Origin: Pseudomonas fluorescens
GTDB taxonomy: Bacteria; Pseudomonadota; Gammaproteobacteria; Pseudomonadales; Pseudomonadaceae
NCBI RefSeq assembly: GCF_001307275.1
Contig: NZ_CP012831.1
Location: 6,006,501-6,070,500, forward strand
Length of the DNA: 64,000 nt
Direction: 5' to 3'
Below, in pieces: positions 37,868 to 47,330 of this stretch; position 1 is the first letter of the stretch, and every line of letters starts with the position of its first letter. The position numbers were made by a program, and so were the translations under genes. The notes beneath the pieces were generated by a model, which saw only the letters and a list, made by a program, of their open reading frames with translations, had not been told where the DNA came from and searched no databases.

Positions 37868-38242
37868 ATGAAGCTGATTCAGTGCCGTTTCTCTTCAGGT
37901 CAGCGTGTACCGCTGCTCGTGCAGACTGGAGACGCGGCTCCGTTGCCCATACTTGTCCCGTTCATCTACGTTCAACTCAAGCTAAGGTACCGCGCTTACA
38001 ACACTACTGCGGCACATCTGCGCGCGATCCAGGCTTTCTACATCTATGCCAAAAGCCGTGACCTCAATTTCAGGGCTAGCCAGATCAAAGTCGTATGCCC
38101 TGCAACATCGTTTTTCCAATCCAGATCCCAAAACGTGTTTTCTGAAAACCAGCATCCCTCATCCCCTGAATTGGGACTGTCAGAGGTTGGGGCGGCAAAG
38201 CTAAGGCGGGCGGAAACGAGGTATATGAACATGAATCGATGA
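37868..38242 (+). pseudogene. Truncated site-specific integrase (N-terminal remnant)
   Basis: The first part reads as the N-terminal SAM-like DNA-binding region of a tyrosine recombinase: a Leu-rich segment, PFIYVQLKLRYRAYNTTAA, then HLRAIQAFYIYAKSRDLNF. After about residue 65 the resemblance stops and a low-complexity unrelated tail runs to the stop. The catalytic R-HxxR-Y domain is absent. GAGG lies nine bases before ATG 37868. This is probably a leftover of a mobile element next to the dif-like site; the remaining short protein is unlikely to be functional. Confidence 0.5.
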
Positions 38243-38368
38243 ACAATTACGTTAATTTTGAGAGCGTCAGGACGGAACTTCCCTAAAGGCCTGTGAACAT
38301 GACTTCCAATACATCATTCCACGTCATGCTCAACAGACCCGTTGCCTGGCCTCGTGAGTGTGTTGAGG

Positions 38369-41125
38369 CTAAGTCCCAGTCTCCGCCATAGGCGCTAGAT
38401 CATTTGATTGATCTGGTGGACTACTGTCTCCGGAGACCTTTGGCACATCCGCCGCCACCTTACTGAAGATCACTTCGCCACGCCCCTTGTCGTAGCCCAA
38501 CTCAACACTATCGCCGGCTTCCAGCTTGCCAGCGAGCATTTCCTTCGCAAGCCGCGTTTCGACGGCCTGGCGAATCTGACGTTTCAACTCGCGCGCGCCG
38601 AACTCAGGCTGATAGCCAACATCCGCCAGATAATCAATGAGTGAACCATCAATTTTCACTGTGATGTTCTGTGCAGCTGCGGTTCGAATGACCCGATCAA
38701 GCTGAATGCTCACAATCGACCGGATGTTGTCACGGGTAAGGGCATGGAACACGATGATGTCGTCAATACGGTTCAGGAATTCGGGACGAAAATGCCCTTT
38801 CAAGACGCCCATTAATTCATCACGTAACGCTTTATCCGTAAGGCGTGCATCTTCTGGGCGCTCAAGATTCTCCATGATCACGGGAGAGCCCAGGTTGCTG
38901 GTGGCAATGATGATCGTATTGCTGAAGTCCACAACACGTCCTTTGCCGTCCGTGAGACGCCCATCGTCGAATACCTGTAGCAATACGTTGCTCACATCGG
39001 GATGCGCCTTCTCGATTTCGTCGAGCAGAATCACACTGTAGGGCCTGCGGCGGACACGCTCTGTCAACTGGCCGCCTTCGTCATATCCCACATAACCGGG
39101 CGGCGCACCGATCAACCGGGCAACCGCATGACGCTCCATGTACTCCGACATATCAATACGAATGATCGATTGCTCGTCACCGAACACCGTTTCCGCCAAC
39201 GCTTTGGCAAGTTCGGTTTTGCCGACGCCCGTAGGGCCAAGAAAAAGAAACGTGGCAATAGGTCTGTTCGCCTGGCCAAGGCCGGCTCGAGACAAACGAA
39301 CAGCATCGCTGACCGCGAGAACGGCATCTTCCTGTCCGACCAGCCGATCACGCAAAGTGTCTTCCATATTCAACAGCTTTTGACGCTCTGCCTGCGTGAG
39401 CTCAGTCACTGGAATACCGGTGAGACGGGACAGAACTTCGGCAATTGACTCCAGGGTCACCTCAAGGGTTTCGGAACCGGTCTTGCGCTCCCAGGCTTCT
39501 GTTTCCTCCCCCAGTTGCGCTTGTTTTTGACCAATGCGCTCTTCGAAGCCTTTGGATTCATCAAAACGTTTACGGGAGGATGCATAATCCTGTTCACGTT
39601 TAAGTTGCGTGATTTCGGCTTCCAGCTCCTGAATGCCAGCCGGCCTTGAGGAGGAACTGATTCGGACGCGGGCGGCTGCCTGATCGATCAGGTCAATGGC
39701 TTTGTCCGGCAAAAAGCGCGAGGTGATGTAACGATCCGACAGCTCTGCTGCCGCCACAAATGCTTCATCGGCGAATGTGACCTGATGGTGAGCCTCAAGC
39801 TTATCGCGCAGCCCTCGCAGGATAATGATGGTCTGTTCGACGGTGGGCTCGGCTATCAGCACAGGCTGAAAGCGTCGTTCAAGCGCTGCGTCTTTTTCGA
39901 TGTGCTTTTGATACTCATTGAGTGTCGTCGCACCGATCAAACTAAGCTCCCCGCGTGCCAATGCGGGTTTCAGTACGTTGGCAATATCCAGGCCGCCCTC
40001 CTCACCACCCTGCCCCGCGCCAACGATCGTGTGTAACTCATCGATGAACAGAATAAGCTCCGAGCTTTTTGCGGCGACTTCATCAAGCAGTTGCTTGGCG
40101 CGCTCTTCAAATTCACCACGATATTTGGAGCCCGCAACCATTGAGTTCAGATTGACTTCAACGAGCCGTCTGCCACGCAAGATCTCAGGGACGTCACCCT
40201 TGACGATACGCTGTGCAAGCCCTTCAACGATGGCTGTTTTACCAACGCCGGGTTCACCAATAAGCACTGGATTGTTTTTTCTGCGCCGTGCCAGCACCTC
40301 AATGGTATTTTCGATTTCCTGCGCACGTCCGAGTACGGGATCAAGCTTGCCCTCGCGAGCCAACGACGTCAGGTCGCGACCGAACTTGTCGAGTGTCGGC
40401 GTTCCCGTCGGGGTATCGACTCGCCCATCTTCAGCCCCCTTGCCCACCACCTTGACCACCTTCTGCCGCAAGGCTTCAGGCGTTACGCCGTATTTTTTAA
40501 GCAACGTCCCGGCAATACTTTCCGGGACAGAAGCAAGCCCGATCAACAAATGTTCGGGGCCTACGTACGAATGCCCTAAATCACGAGAGGCCTGGAATGC
40601 AAAATTGAACGCTTTCTTCAAGCGCGGAGAAATGGTCATCTGATCGACCGAAACCTCGGCAGTGCCCCTCTGCGCATGTTGATCGATGTAGCCTTTGATA
40701 TCGTCCGCAGAAAGCTTCAGCTCCTTGAGCAAAGCCGCACCAACATCGGTATCTGCCAGCACGTACAACAGATGCTCGGTATCGAGATCGCTGCGGTTCA
40801 GTTCGTGGGCTTTCTCTCCGGCGCGCTGCAAAATTTCGAGCGTCTGGGAACTGAATGCATCGGTTGCATCGACAGATTCTCGAGGTACTTGCGCAGAGAG
40901 CCTGAAGTCATCGCCCCCCTGATCCTTTGCGCCGCCCATGCTGTCGAAAAAGCGAGAGACTCCCCCGCCCAACAGAGAGTCGAATGGATTCAACATGCTT
41001 TGATGGCGTAAGAGTTGGCGGTAATCGTGGTCGCAAACGGACATTGTTCTGGCTTGGCCATTTTGCGATACGGTCACCCGCGCGACCGCTGGTCTCGCGT
41101 TACATATTTCACAGAGAGTTGCCAT
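38369..41125 (-). CDS. clpK: ClpK/ClpG-type AAA+ disaggregase
   Basis: This is a 918-residue protein with two AAA+ modules: Walker A GEPGVGKT in the first and GPTGVGKTELAKALAE in the second. A Clp_N-like repeat region (DTEHLLYVLAD, GPEHLLIGLA) precedes them, and a middle coiled region of moderate length separates them. The N-terminus has a zinc-finger-like CEIC...CDHDY followed by a short Gly-rich linker, as in ClpK/ClpG of the transmissible locus of stress tolerance, which rescue aggregated proteins during heat. ATG 41125 is preferred over the upstream frame start because GGAG lies upstream and the zinc-finger begins right after it. It faces away from the redox genes to the right and is probably acquired. 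Confidence 0.85.
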   Translation of the reverse strand: MATLCEICNARPAVARVTVSQNGQARTMSVCDHDYRQLLRHQSMLNPFDSLLGGGVSRFFDSMGGAKDQGGDDFRLSAQVPRESVDATDAFSSQTLEILQRAGEKAHELNRSDLDTEHLLYVLADTDVGAALLKELKLSADDIKGYIDQHAQRGTAEVSVDQMTISPRLKKAFNFAFQASRDLGHSYVGPEHLLIGLASVPESIAGTLLKKYGVTPEALRQKVVKVVGKGAEDGRVDTPTGTPTLDKFGRDLTSLAREGKLDPVLGRAQEIENTIEVLARRRKNNPVLIGEPGVGKTAIVEGLAQRIVKGDVPEILRGRRLVEVNLNSMVAGSKYRGEFEERAKQLLDEVAAKSSELILFIDELHTIVGAGQGGEEGGLDIANVLKPALARGELSLIGATTLNEYQKHIEKDAALERRFQPVLIAEPTVEQTIIILRGLRDKLEAHHQVTFADEAFVAAAELSDRYITSRFLPDKAIDLIDQAAARVRISSSSRPAGIQELEAEITQLKREQDYASSRKRFDESKGFEERIGQKQAQLGEETEAWERKTGSETLEVTLESIAEVLSRLTGIPVTELTQAERQKLLNMEDTLRDRLVGQEDAVLAVSDAVRLSRAGLGQANRPIATFLFLGPTGVGKTELAKALAETVFGDEQSIIRIDMSEYMERHAVARLIGAPPGYVGYDEGGQLTERVRRRPYSVILLDEIEKAHPDVSNVLLQVFDDGRLTDGKGRVVDFSNTIIIATSNLGSPVIMENLERPEDARLTDKALRDELMGVLKGHFRPEFLNRIDDIIVFHALTRDNIRSIVSIQLDRVIRTAAAQNITVKIDGSLIDYLADVGYQPEFGARELKRQIRQAVETRLAKEMLAGKLEAGDSVELGYDKGRGEVIFSKVAADVPKVSGDSSPPDQSNDLAPMAETGT

Positions 41126-41709
41126 GATGAGTTGTCTCCAAAAGGTGGATAACACGAACTCATTCAGATGGATCTACTTCCCTGTAAACGATGCTCAAGA
41201 AGCTGGGACATGAGATCCGCATTACGCTGAGCTTGATCAGGAAGACGATGATGTTGCGGGGAATGGCAGTCACGACAGACGATGCCATCCAATCAAGATA
41301 GTCGGATCTCATCAAAACACGCTATGGGCGACTCAGGAAACCGACGAACGACGTCTGATAATTTCATGGGCAACAGAACGAGCGAGCGCGGCCTTGCTGA
41401 GGAAACCGAAAACGCGTTCAGCTACTACGGCAAGCGAGAACAGCGACTATAGTCATTGGTGAGCCAGAGCGAATCCTGTCGCCGCTCTACCCTCCTGGCC
41501 CTCAATCAAATACCGCGAAAGCACGGCGGACGTCGTCGTGCTTCTTGAAGCGGAACGTGAACGTCTCACTGCCGAAAACACTCAGGCTCAGGCTGAGATC
41601 GAGGCATCGTTGCCGTTATAAATCCCTTGATGGTGGATGGAGTTATCCCGCCGACCAAGTTGTATTCCCCTGAGTAGACCCCAACCACCTTTCTATCAGG
41701 GCTCAAGCA
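41126..41709. other. Intergenic region between clpK and the peroxiredoxin gene
   Basis: About 580 bases separate two divergent genes. It should carry both promoters, but I could not identify convincing sigma-70 or heat-shock boxes. A short + strand stretch around 41510-41620 reads as a Glu/Ala-rich open frame without a start, possibly decayed coding sequence. Confidence 0.4.
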
Positions 41710-42252
41710 ATGAACACCTCAGAATTGGATGATGCAAAAAAAACGAATGACGACCTGGCTCAGGGGCCGCTGTCAGCCGGCACTGTCGCGCCCGACTTCA
41801 CGCTGTACGCGACCCCTGATCAGCAGCTATCGCTGCGCGAGCTAAAGGGAAATCCCGTGATACTGGCGTTTTATCCCGCTGACTGGAGTGTGGTTTGTGG
41901 TGACCAGCTGACCTTGTACAACCAGTTGCTACCCACATTCAGAGAATACGGTGCGACGCTACTGGGTATTTCGGTTGACAGCGCCTGGTGTCATCAGGCC
42001 TTCGCCAAAGACCGAAATTTTCACTTCAGCCTGCTGGCCGATTTCGAGCCCAAAGGTGCTGTGGCGCGACAGTATGGAGCATACGATTCCCTCCTGGGGG
42101 TTTGTAAGCGGGCGCTGTTCGTGATTGACAAGGAGGGGGGGATCGCCTGGAGCTACGTCTCACCGATGGCAATCAACCCTGGGGCGGACGGCATTCTGGA
42201 TGCGCTGGATGCGCTGGCGAATTCGCCACAAGACACGCAAACCAAAAATTAA
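41710..42252 (+). CDS. Peroxiredoxin (AhpC/TSA family)
   Basis: This is a 180-residue thioredoxin-fold protein. APDFTLYATPDQQLSLRELKG and FYPADWSVVCGDQL place the peroxidatic Cys in the usual position, although the common TPxC environment reads SVVC. Later Cys residues (CHQAF, GVCKRA) could resolve the sulfenate. It reduces peroxides using thiols, probably in the cytosol (no signal peptide). The DsbA-like gene starts 12 bases after its stop, so the two are likely co-transcribed. Confidence 0.88.
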   Translation: MNTSELDDAKKTNDDLAQGPLSAGTVAPDFTLYATPDQQLSLRELKGNPVILAFYPADWSVVCGDQLTLYNQLLPTFREYGATLLGISVDSAWCHQAFAKDRNFHFSLLADFEPKGAVARQYGAYDSLLGVCKRALFVIDKEGGIAWSYVSPMAINPGADGILDALDALANSPQDTQTKN

Positions 42253-42263
42253 CGGGTGATCAC

Positions 42264-42794
42264 ATGGCCACTCTCAAAGTCCCGGTAAGTGACAACGACC
42301 ATCGCCAGGGAAGTGCGCATGCCAAGGTCACCTTGGTGGAATTTGGCGACTATGAATGTCCCTATTGCGGTGAAGCGTATTGGATGGTCAAAGAGCTACA
42401 AAAGCATTTTCGCGATGATCTGCAGTTCGTGTTCCGTAACTTTCCACTGACCACCGCTCACCCGCATGCGATGGGTGCAGCTGTCACCGCTGAGTATGCC
42501 GGGAGTCGAGGATTCTTCTGGGAGGCTCACGACGAATTGTATGAAAATCAGGAGCGATTGGGCCTGCCGCTGTTTCGGGCCATCGCTCTAAAACACGGCC
42601 TCTCCAGCGAAGAACTCGTTCTTGCCATGCAAGACGGTACTTACCTCCCCAAAATACAATCCGACTTTAATGGCGGCGTACGAAGCGGCGTGAATGGCAC
42701 CCCAGCGTTTTACATCGACGGGCTTCGCTATGACGGGGTTCCAGAGTTCGCCGAGATGAGCCAGATGATTGAGCTTTCGTTAGTGCGTGGGTGA
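42264..42794 (+). CDS. DsbA-like thioredoxin-fold oxidoreductase, cytoplasmic
   Basis: This is a 176-residue protein with the redox motif CPYC (EFGDYECPYCGEAYW) and the cis-Pro loop GTPAFYIDG typical of DsbA/Thioredoxin_4 proteins. It has no signal peptide, unlike periplasmic DsbA. Its position after the peroxiredoxin suggests a redox partner. It could recycle the peroxiredoxin or protect thiols during stress; this is inferred from linkage. Confidence 0.85.
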   Translation: MATLKVPVSDNDHRQGSAHAKVTLVEFGDYECPYCGEAYWMVKELQKHFRDDLQFVFRNFPLTTAHPHAMGAAVTAEYAGSRGFFWEAHDELYENQERLGLPLFRAIALKHGLSSEELVLAMQDGTYLPKIQSDFNGGVRSGVNGTPAFYIDGLRYDGVPEFAEMSQMIELSLVRG

Positions 42795-42901
42795 AGTCGC
42801 TAGACAGCGACATCGGCTTGGCATCGCCCACACCGAAGCCGGGGACTAACAGCGTTAGCTTCCTTCTACATTTAAAGAGGTGTACACGGAGCCGGCAACT
42901 A

Positions 42902-44002
42902 ATGAAATCATTGAAGTATTATGAAAAAAATCGGCGCGCCACATGGTTAGAGTTGTTTTTTGACCTGACTTTTGTTGTTACAATTGGCAAAGTTACGCAT
43001 ACTCTCGGACATGTTCATCAAGGCCACTTTGAACATGATCAATTATGGACATTTTTACTGATTTTTGTTCCATTGTGGTGGATCTGGTCTAGCCACACGA
43101 TTTATTCCAATAGGTTTGATACAGACAGTAACCTTCACCGTTTAGCAACATTATTTATAATGTTGCTTCTCATTGTGGCATCTGCTCGGATCGGGGAAGA
43201 TCTGGAAGTAAACTACCCCCTTGTTATTGCCTGCTATTTTGGTATACGTGCCATCATCAGTATTATGTACATTTCGTCCATAAGCAAACTCGATTCACGT
43301 AACGAATTCTCCTCTAAGCTTGGCTTCGCCCTGTTAATTAGCGCAGTTGTTAGTCTTTCATCCATTCTTTTTGACCCACCCGTGCGTTACCTTGTCGCTT
43401 ACACTGGGATTCTTCTTGATATTCTGTTCCCTGTATTTTTCTGGACTAAACTAAAGCCACTGCCAGCACATACAGAACACTTGGTTGAACGCGTAGGCTT
43501 ACTCACCCTCATCTTATTGGGTGAGTCAGTGATTAGCCTTTCTGGAGGATTATCTGACATTCAATGGGATCGTTATAATGTGATGGCAGCAATCACCGGA
43601 TTTATCATGATTTGCAGTATCTGGTGGATCTATTTTGATAGTTTTTACCTGCTGAGCAAAAATGAAAGTAGTATGACTGGACACTCCCTGATTTACTCGC
43701 ATCTTTTTCTATTTCTGGGGCTAGCACTCCTGGCAAATTTGATCAGGCATGCGATCCTGAATGACATTGCGATGCGCGATTTCCAGATTACGTCAATCAT
43801 CGGTATGGCCTTATTTTTCTTAGGCAAGCAATATGGCTACTTCAGAGCGGTACCTAAAATAAGGAAATACATACTACAAAACACCTTGATCGTGTTTTCT
43901 CTAGGTGGTTTGGTTATATTCCTACCCCGCGTCGAGTACATATTGGTCGGCCTGACAGCAACCATGATCTGTTATGTTTTACTAAACTTCCGGTATCGTT
44001 GA
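42902..44002 (+). CDS. Low-temperature-requirement A (LtrA) family membrane protein
   Basis: This is a 366-residue multi-spanning membrane protein starting MKSLKYYEKNRRATWLELFF, with FFDLTFVVTIGKVTH, GLLTLILLGESVI and SIWWIYFD typical of LtrA. The family's function is not well defined. The ATG at 42902 follows a GGAG and is preferred over the upstream in-frame start, which would add a non-conserved 37-residue tail. The gene is visibly richer in A+T and in codons such as TTA, ATT and AAA than its neighbours, suggesting recent acquisition. It follows the redox pair and may form one island with clpK. Confidence 0.82.
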   Translation: MKSLKYYEKNRRATWLELFFDLTFVVTIGKVTHTLGHVHQGHFEHDQLWTFLLIFVPLWWIWSSHTIYSNRFDTDSNLHRLATLFIMLLLIVASARIGEDLEVNYPLVIACYFGIRAIISIMYISSISKLDSRNEFSSKLGFALLISAVVSLSSILFDPPVRYLVAYTGILLDILFPVFFWTKLKPLPAHTEHLVERVGLLTLILLGESVISLSGGLSDIQWDRYNVMAAITGFIMICSIWWIYFDSFYLLSKNESSMTGHSLIYSHLFLFLGLALLANLIRHAILNDIAMRDFQITSIIGMALFFLGKQYGYFRAVPKIRKYILQNTLIVFSLGGLVIFLPRVEYILVGLTATMICYVLLNFRYR

Positions 44003-44138
44003 ATCTTTAACGTTGGGCCATATCACGGGTGGATCAGCTATCCGCGCACATCAATACAGCCCTACCAACCAAAGCGGGTGGTCGCCTGGAAAGCACGGGG
44101 GCAAACGCCGCGGGAGGCACGCGCCAAGCGGCAAAAAC

Positions 44139-44954
44139 CTAATCAAAGAAGGCCAGGGTGCGAACTTCGATACTCTCACGCGGCGGAGATCCCGGCGGCG
44201 TATTGGGGTCCTTGAAGGCGGTATGGGGCGTAAAGCGGGCACGGCCGTCGTGACGTGAGTCATACCCCTTGATCAGCAAGACTTCGTCACGGCGCATGTC
44301 CGGAAAATAGTACCAGCGCTGTTGCGGATTGTAGGCCAGGTGGTAGATCTCGCCGATACGATCCGGATAGACCAAGTCGGTGGCCAGCAGGTCATCGAAG
44401 TCGAGCGTCGAGGCATCCAGCACCGCCAGCGGTGAGCGCTTGACGGGCCCGCTCATCGGGCGCCAGAGGTTAATCTGGGCCACCGACACCTGTGCGCCGG
44501 CCTGATCCTGGCCCAGCACGTCGCGAATACGCTCAGGCCCCGAGCGGTCGGTGTAGTCATTATGCACACGGCTGGCTGGACCGCGAATATCCCGCCGCTC
44601 GGCGTCGCTGCGCCTGGTGTGGTCGAAGATGACGACCCGGCTCGCGCCCGTCAACTCCTTGATCAAGGCCTTGACCTCGTCATAGTAGACGCTTTCCACT
44701 GAGGTATCGTCGTAGAGATCGTCGACCACCGTATCCCGCCGATGGAGTTCAAACCCCTGCTTGTCCAGAGAAAGGCTGTCTGCCAACGGACGACCGTTGT
44801 GTATCGTGACCTCGCGCTCCTCCTGCTCAGCAAAGTAGTGCGGTTCACTGTTACCGGTCAGAGCCTCGGTATGCACATAGGGCTTCGCATCGTGCTTGAC
44901 CAGGTAGGTGAGTTTTGTGATGACGCTGGCGGGCATATCAGTTGTGCACTTCAA
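44139..44954 (-). CDS. CmcJ/NvfI-family oxidoreductase
   Basis: This is a 271-residue protein. SRVVIFDHTRR, PASRVHNDYT, INLWRPMSGPV, YPDRIGEIYHLAYNPQQRWYYFPDM and DPNTPPGSPPRESIEVRTLAFF are characteristic of the CmcJ/NvfI/AsaB family of Fe/2OG-related oxidoreductases, often found in natural product and fungal toxin pathways. The HND and a later FKDP/R region could be metal and cosubstrate ligands. The start is TTG at 44954 with GGAGGT five bases before it. It stands alone and has no obvious partner; its substrate is unknown. Confidence 0.72.
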   Translation of the reverse strand: MKCTTDMPASVITKLTYLVKHDAKPYVHTEALTGNSEPHYFAEQEEREVTIHNGRPLADSLSLDKQGFELHRRDTVVDDLYDDTSVESVYYDEVKALIKELTGASRVVIFDHTRRSDAERRDIRGPASRVHNDYTDRSGPERIRDVLGQDQAGAQVSVAQINLWRPMSGPVKRSPLAVLDASTLDFDDLLATDLVYPDRIGEIYHLAYNPQQRWYYFPDMRRDEVLLIKGYDSRHDGRARFTPHTAFKDPNTPPGSPPRESIEVRTLAFFD

Positions 44955-45270
44955 GTAACACCTCCCGTTCTGCTGAGCGCATCCGGCGTAGTGTCACCGT
45001 GGCGGCGCTGTAACTTTCATGTAGACACCTTCAAGCTCGATCGTATGCCTTTGAACGGACACTATCAAATGCAGCCCGAGGTGCACGGCACACGATCGGT
45101 AGAAAAGGACCTCTCTAACTTCGGCATCGACGACCAGTTTGACCATGACGGCGTGTCGCACTCCGGGTCTGCGTCGATCATGAGCATCCGATATCCTGGC
45201 CCGCCCTTTACAATCGTTTGTCTGGCATAACGGGTTCGGACGTTGGTTATTAAACTTCCCGCACCACTAT
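44955..45270. other. Gap between the CmcJ/NvfI gene and the porin gene
   Basis: About 316 bases. It should hold the promoter of the - strand CmcJ/NvfI gene and the 3' end of the porin transcript. A + strand open frame at about 44995-45230 has no start and resembles nothing I recognise; it may be decayed coding sequence. Confidence 0.35.
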
Positions 45271-46578
45271 CTAGAGAAGCGGAATGCTATAGCTCACAAA
45301 AATACGATTCTGATCTACGCTACGAGCCGCTTCGCTGTTGGACTTGCCGTTACGCCAGCCAAATCCGACGCCTTTGAGCGCTCCGGACTGAAGCACGTAG
45401 TCCAGGCTAATGTCTCTTTCCCATTCCTTTTGGTTGTCGCCTGACGTCGTTTTAATATTATCGCCGGAGAGGTACATGACCGAGCCTTTCAGGCCAGGGA
45501 CACCCAGTGCGGCGAAGTCGTAAGCGTACTGACCGAAAACTGTGCGCTCGCCTGCGCGGGCGAAACTTTGGATCAGGCGGTCTGTATACAGATACAGGCT
45601 TGCTCCACCGGCGCCCTTGTCTACCAGGCTCCCCTGACTGAGTTGAGTGAAGTTGCTGCCATCCGACACACTTTGATACCCCGCAGTAATCGCGTGGCCA
45701 CCCAGTGTGTAAATCAACGCGGCACTCCAGGTACGGTTGTCGATCTCTCCATCACCGTTTTTGGTGTAGCCACTCATTCTGTAGCCTGACGTACCGGCGC
45801 TATTTGCACCTGAGGAGTCAGTTTTGAAGTAGCGCAGGTCGGTTTTAAGGGACTGATTGTCCGAGAGCGCCAGGGTGTGGATTAATCCCAAAAAATGCTG
45901 TTTATAGTAGTTATCGAGGTTGGCGTAGTAGTACTGGGCTGTCAGTTCCTTGGTGACGTTCCAATCGCCCCCGGCGAAGTCAAACTGATTGCTTTCACGC
46001 GTACCGCCAGCAACGGCCAACCCCGTCTGATCGGTCGAACCCCGCCCTGTTGCATGTTCGATCCGACCGCCAGTCAAGGTCAGCCCCTTGAACTCGCTCG
46101 AAGTGATTTGACCGCCCTCGAAAGTTTGTGGAAGCACGCGCCCATCGTTGGCGACCAGAATTGGGAGCTTCGGAATCAAAGTGCCGTAGCGAAATTCAGT
46201 TTTCGACATTTTGACTTTGCCGGTCAGCCCCAGCCGGCTCCACTCGTCGACGGCACGGTTGTCACTGTCAGAAGGCATCATGCTGCTACCGACATGCCGT
46301 CCTTTGCCGCTGTCCAGGGTAACCCCCAGCAACCCCAGGCCATCGACACCAAAACCAACCGTTCCATCGGTATAGCCCGACTTGAAGTCCAGCATGAAAC
46401 CCTGCGCCCATTCTTCGGTTTTGGAAGGGTCGGCAATGCCATCGCGGTTGTCGTTATTGAAGTAGAAGTTTCTCATTCCCAAGGTGGCTTTGCTATCACT
46501 CAGGAAGTCAGCATGCGCCTGTACACTCAGGGTGATACTAAGAAACACCGAACTTGCAGTTATTGTTTTTCGACTCAT
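45271..46578 (-). CDS. OprD-family outer membrane porin
   Basis: This is a 435-residue precursor with signal peptide ending AHA-DF. It continues FLSDSKATLGMRNFYFNNDNRDG, the standard N-terminus of OprD-family substrate-specific channels, and alternating beta-strands run to a C-terminus ending in FVSYSIPLL (hydrophobic last strand). A long insert with DKGAGGASLYLYTDRLI is normal for the family. It would take up small carboxylates or amino acids across the outer membrane; which substrate cannot be read from sequence. Confidence 0.92.
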   Translation of the reverse strand: MSRKTITASSVFLSITLSVQAHADFLSDSKATLGMRNFYFNNDNRDGIADPSKTEEWAQGFMLDFKSGYTDGTVGFGVDGLGLLGVTLDSGKGRHVGSSMMPSDSDNRAVDEWSRLGLTGKVKMSKTEFRYGTLIPKLPILVANDGRVLPQTFEGGQITSSEFKGLTLTGGRIEHATGRGSTDQTGLAVAGGTRESNQFDFAGGDWNVTKELTAQYYYANLDNYYKQHFLGLIHTLALSDNQSLKTDLRYFKTDSSGANSAGTSGYRMSGYTKNGDGEIDNRTWSAALIYTLGGHAITAGYQSVSDGSNFTQLSQGSLVDKGAGGASLYLYTDRLIQSFARAGERTVFGQYAYDFAALGVPGLKGSVMYLSGDNIKTTSGDNQKEWERDISLDYVLQSGALKGVGFGWRNGKSNSEAARSVDQNRIFVSYSIPLL

Positions 46579-47118
46579 TTATATAGCGCTCCATTTGTTA
46601 TTTTGAAGTAATAGAAGCAGCGCAAAATTTTCCAGGTGCGCGTTTTTATTATTCTTAATATCCCGCTAAGCACGAGAAATCGACGATACCTTGCCCCGAC
46701 TGCATCAAGTTAATATCGTTAATGCAAGTTCCAAAGTCGCTCATCGCACCTGTTTCTGTTATGCAGCGCGATAGCGTTAGAGCCGATTGTGTGAGAAAGG
46801 CGCAGGGAGTGCCTTGCCTGGGGAAATGGAGTTTTGCGTTGGGGTCTGAAAATTTATCTTATCGTCTGAATTTCAGGATTGGGGCCGGACACAATTGTCG
46901 GTCGAGTACCCAAAGGCTCAACGGGCTGACCTGACGACTGTCCTCTATAGCAACCCGCGGCGCGCCGATCACGACGCCCAAGGCCCAGAATGCGGTGTAA
47001 CCATCTGTGACGGGGACCGAGCCGGACGACGAACATGGCGGTTCCCCGCAAAGCCGTCTACTCTTGCTGGATGGTCTCCATGCTTTTGCTCAGGCGATGT
47101 ATCGGGCTGGAACGATCT
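46579..47118. other. Region upstream of the porin gene
   Basis: About 540 bases upstream of the - strand porin gene; the first part is A+T-rich and should contain the porin promoter. Short open frames on both strands look like noise, except that the far end runs into a decayed alkene-reductase fragment. Confidence 0.4.
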
Positions 47119-47250
47119 GATTATTTTGACCGTCCGCTCATCACCAATCCGGACCTGCCCGCGCGTATTGCCAGCAACTGGCCCCTCACTCCGGTCGACC
47201 CGACCAGCACGTACGGCGTAACGGGCGAAGACTGCACCCATTACCCCACC
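47119..47250 (+). pseudogene. Decayed alkene reductase (old yellow enzyme family) C-terminal fragment
   Basis: Translated in the frame of 47119, the stretch DRPLITNPDLPARI and then YGVTGEDCTHYPT match the conserved end of N-ethylmaleimide-reductase/OYE proteins (FGRPFIANPDLPERL ... YGGGAEGYTDYP). The rest of such a gene is missing or frameshifted upstream, so this is a remnant. It lies just before the luciferase-like oxidoreductase gene. Confidence 0.5.
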
Positions 47251-47330
47251 TGTCGTTCCCAAGCGACCGATGCCGCAGCACCTCTTAAACAGGGGCGCTG
47301 TTCACGTTTCTCCCATTGAGGAAGATGAGT

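Noticed and set aside
41156..41700. Heat-shock (sigma-32) promoter for clpK
   Set aside because: A CTTGAG-like box is seen on the - strand but no CCCCAT-type -10 at the right spacing.
44013..44258. + strand open frame beyond the LtrA gene
   Set aside because: Overlaps the 3' part of the well-supported CmcJ/NvfI gene on the other strand and has no domain; it is a shadow frame.
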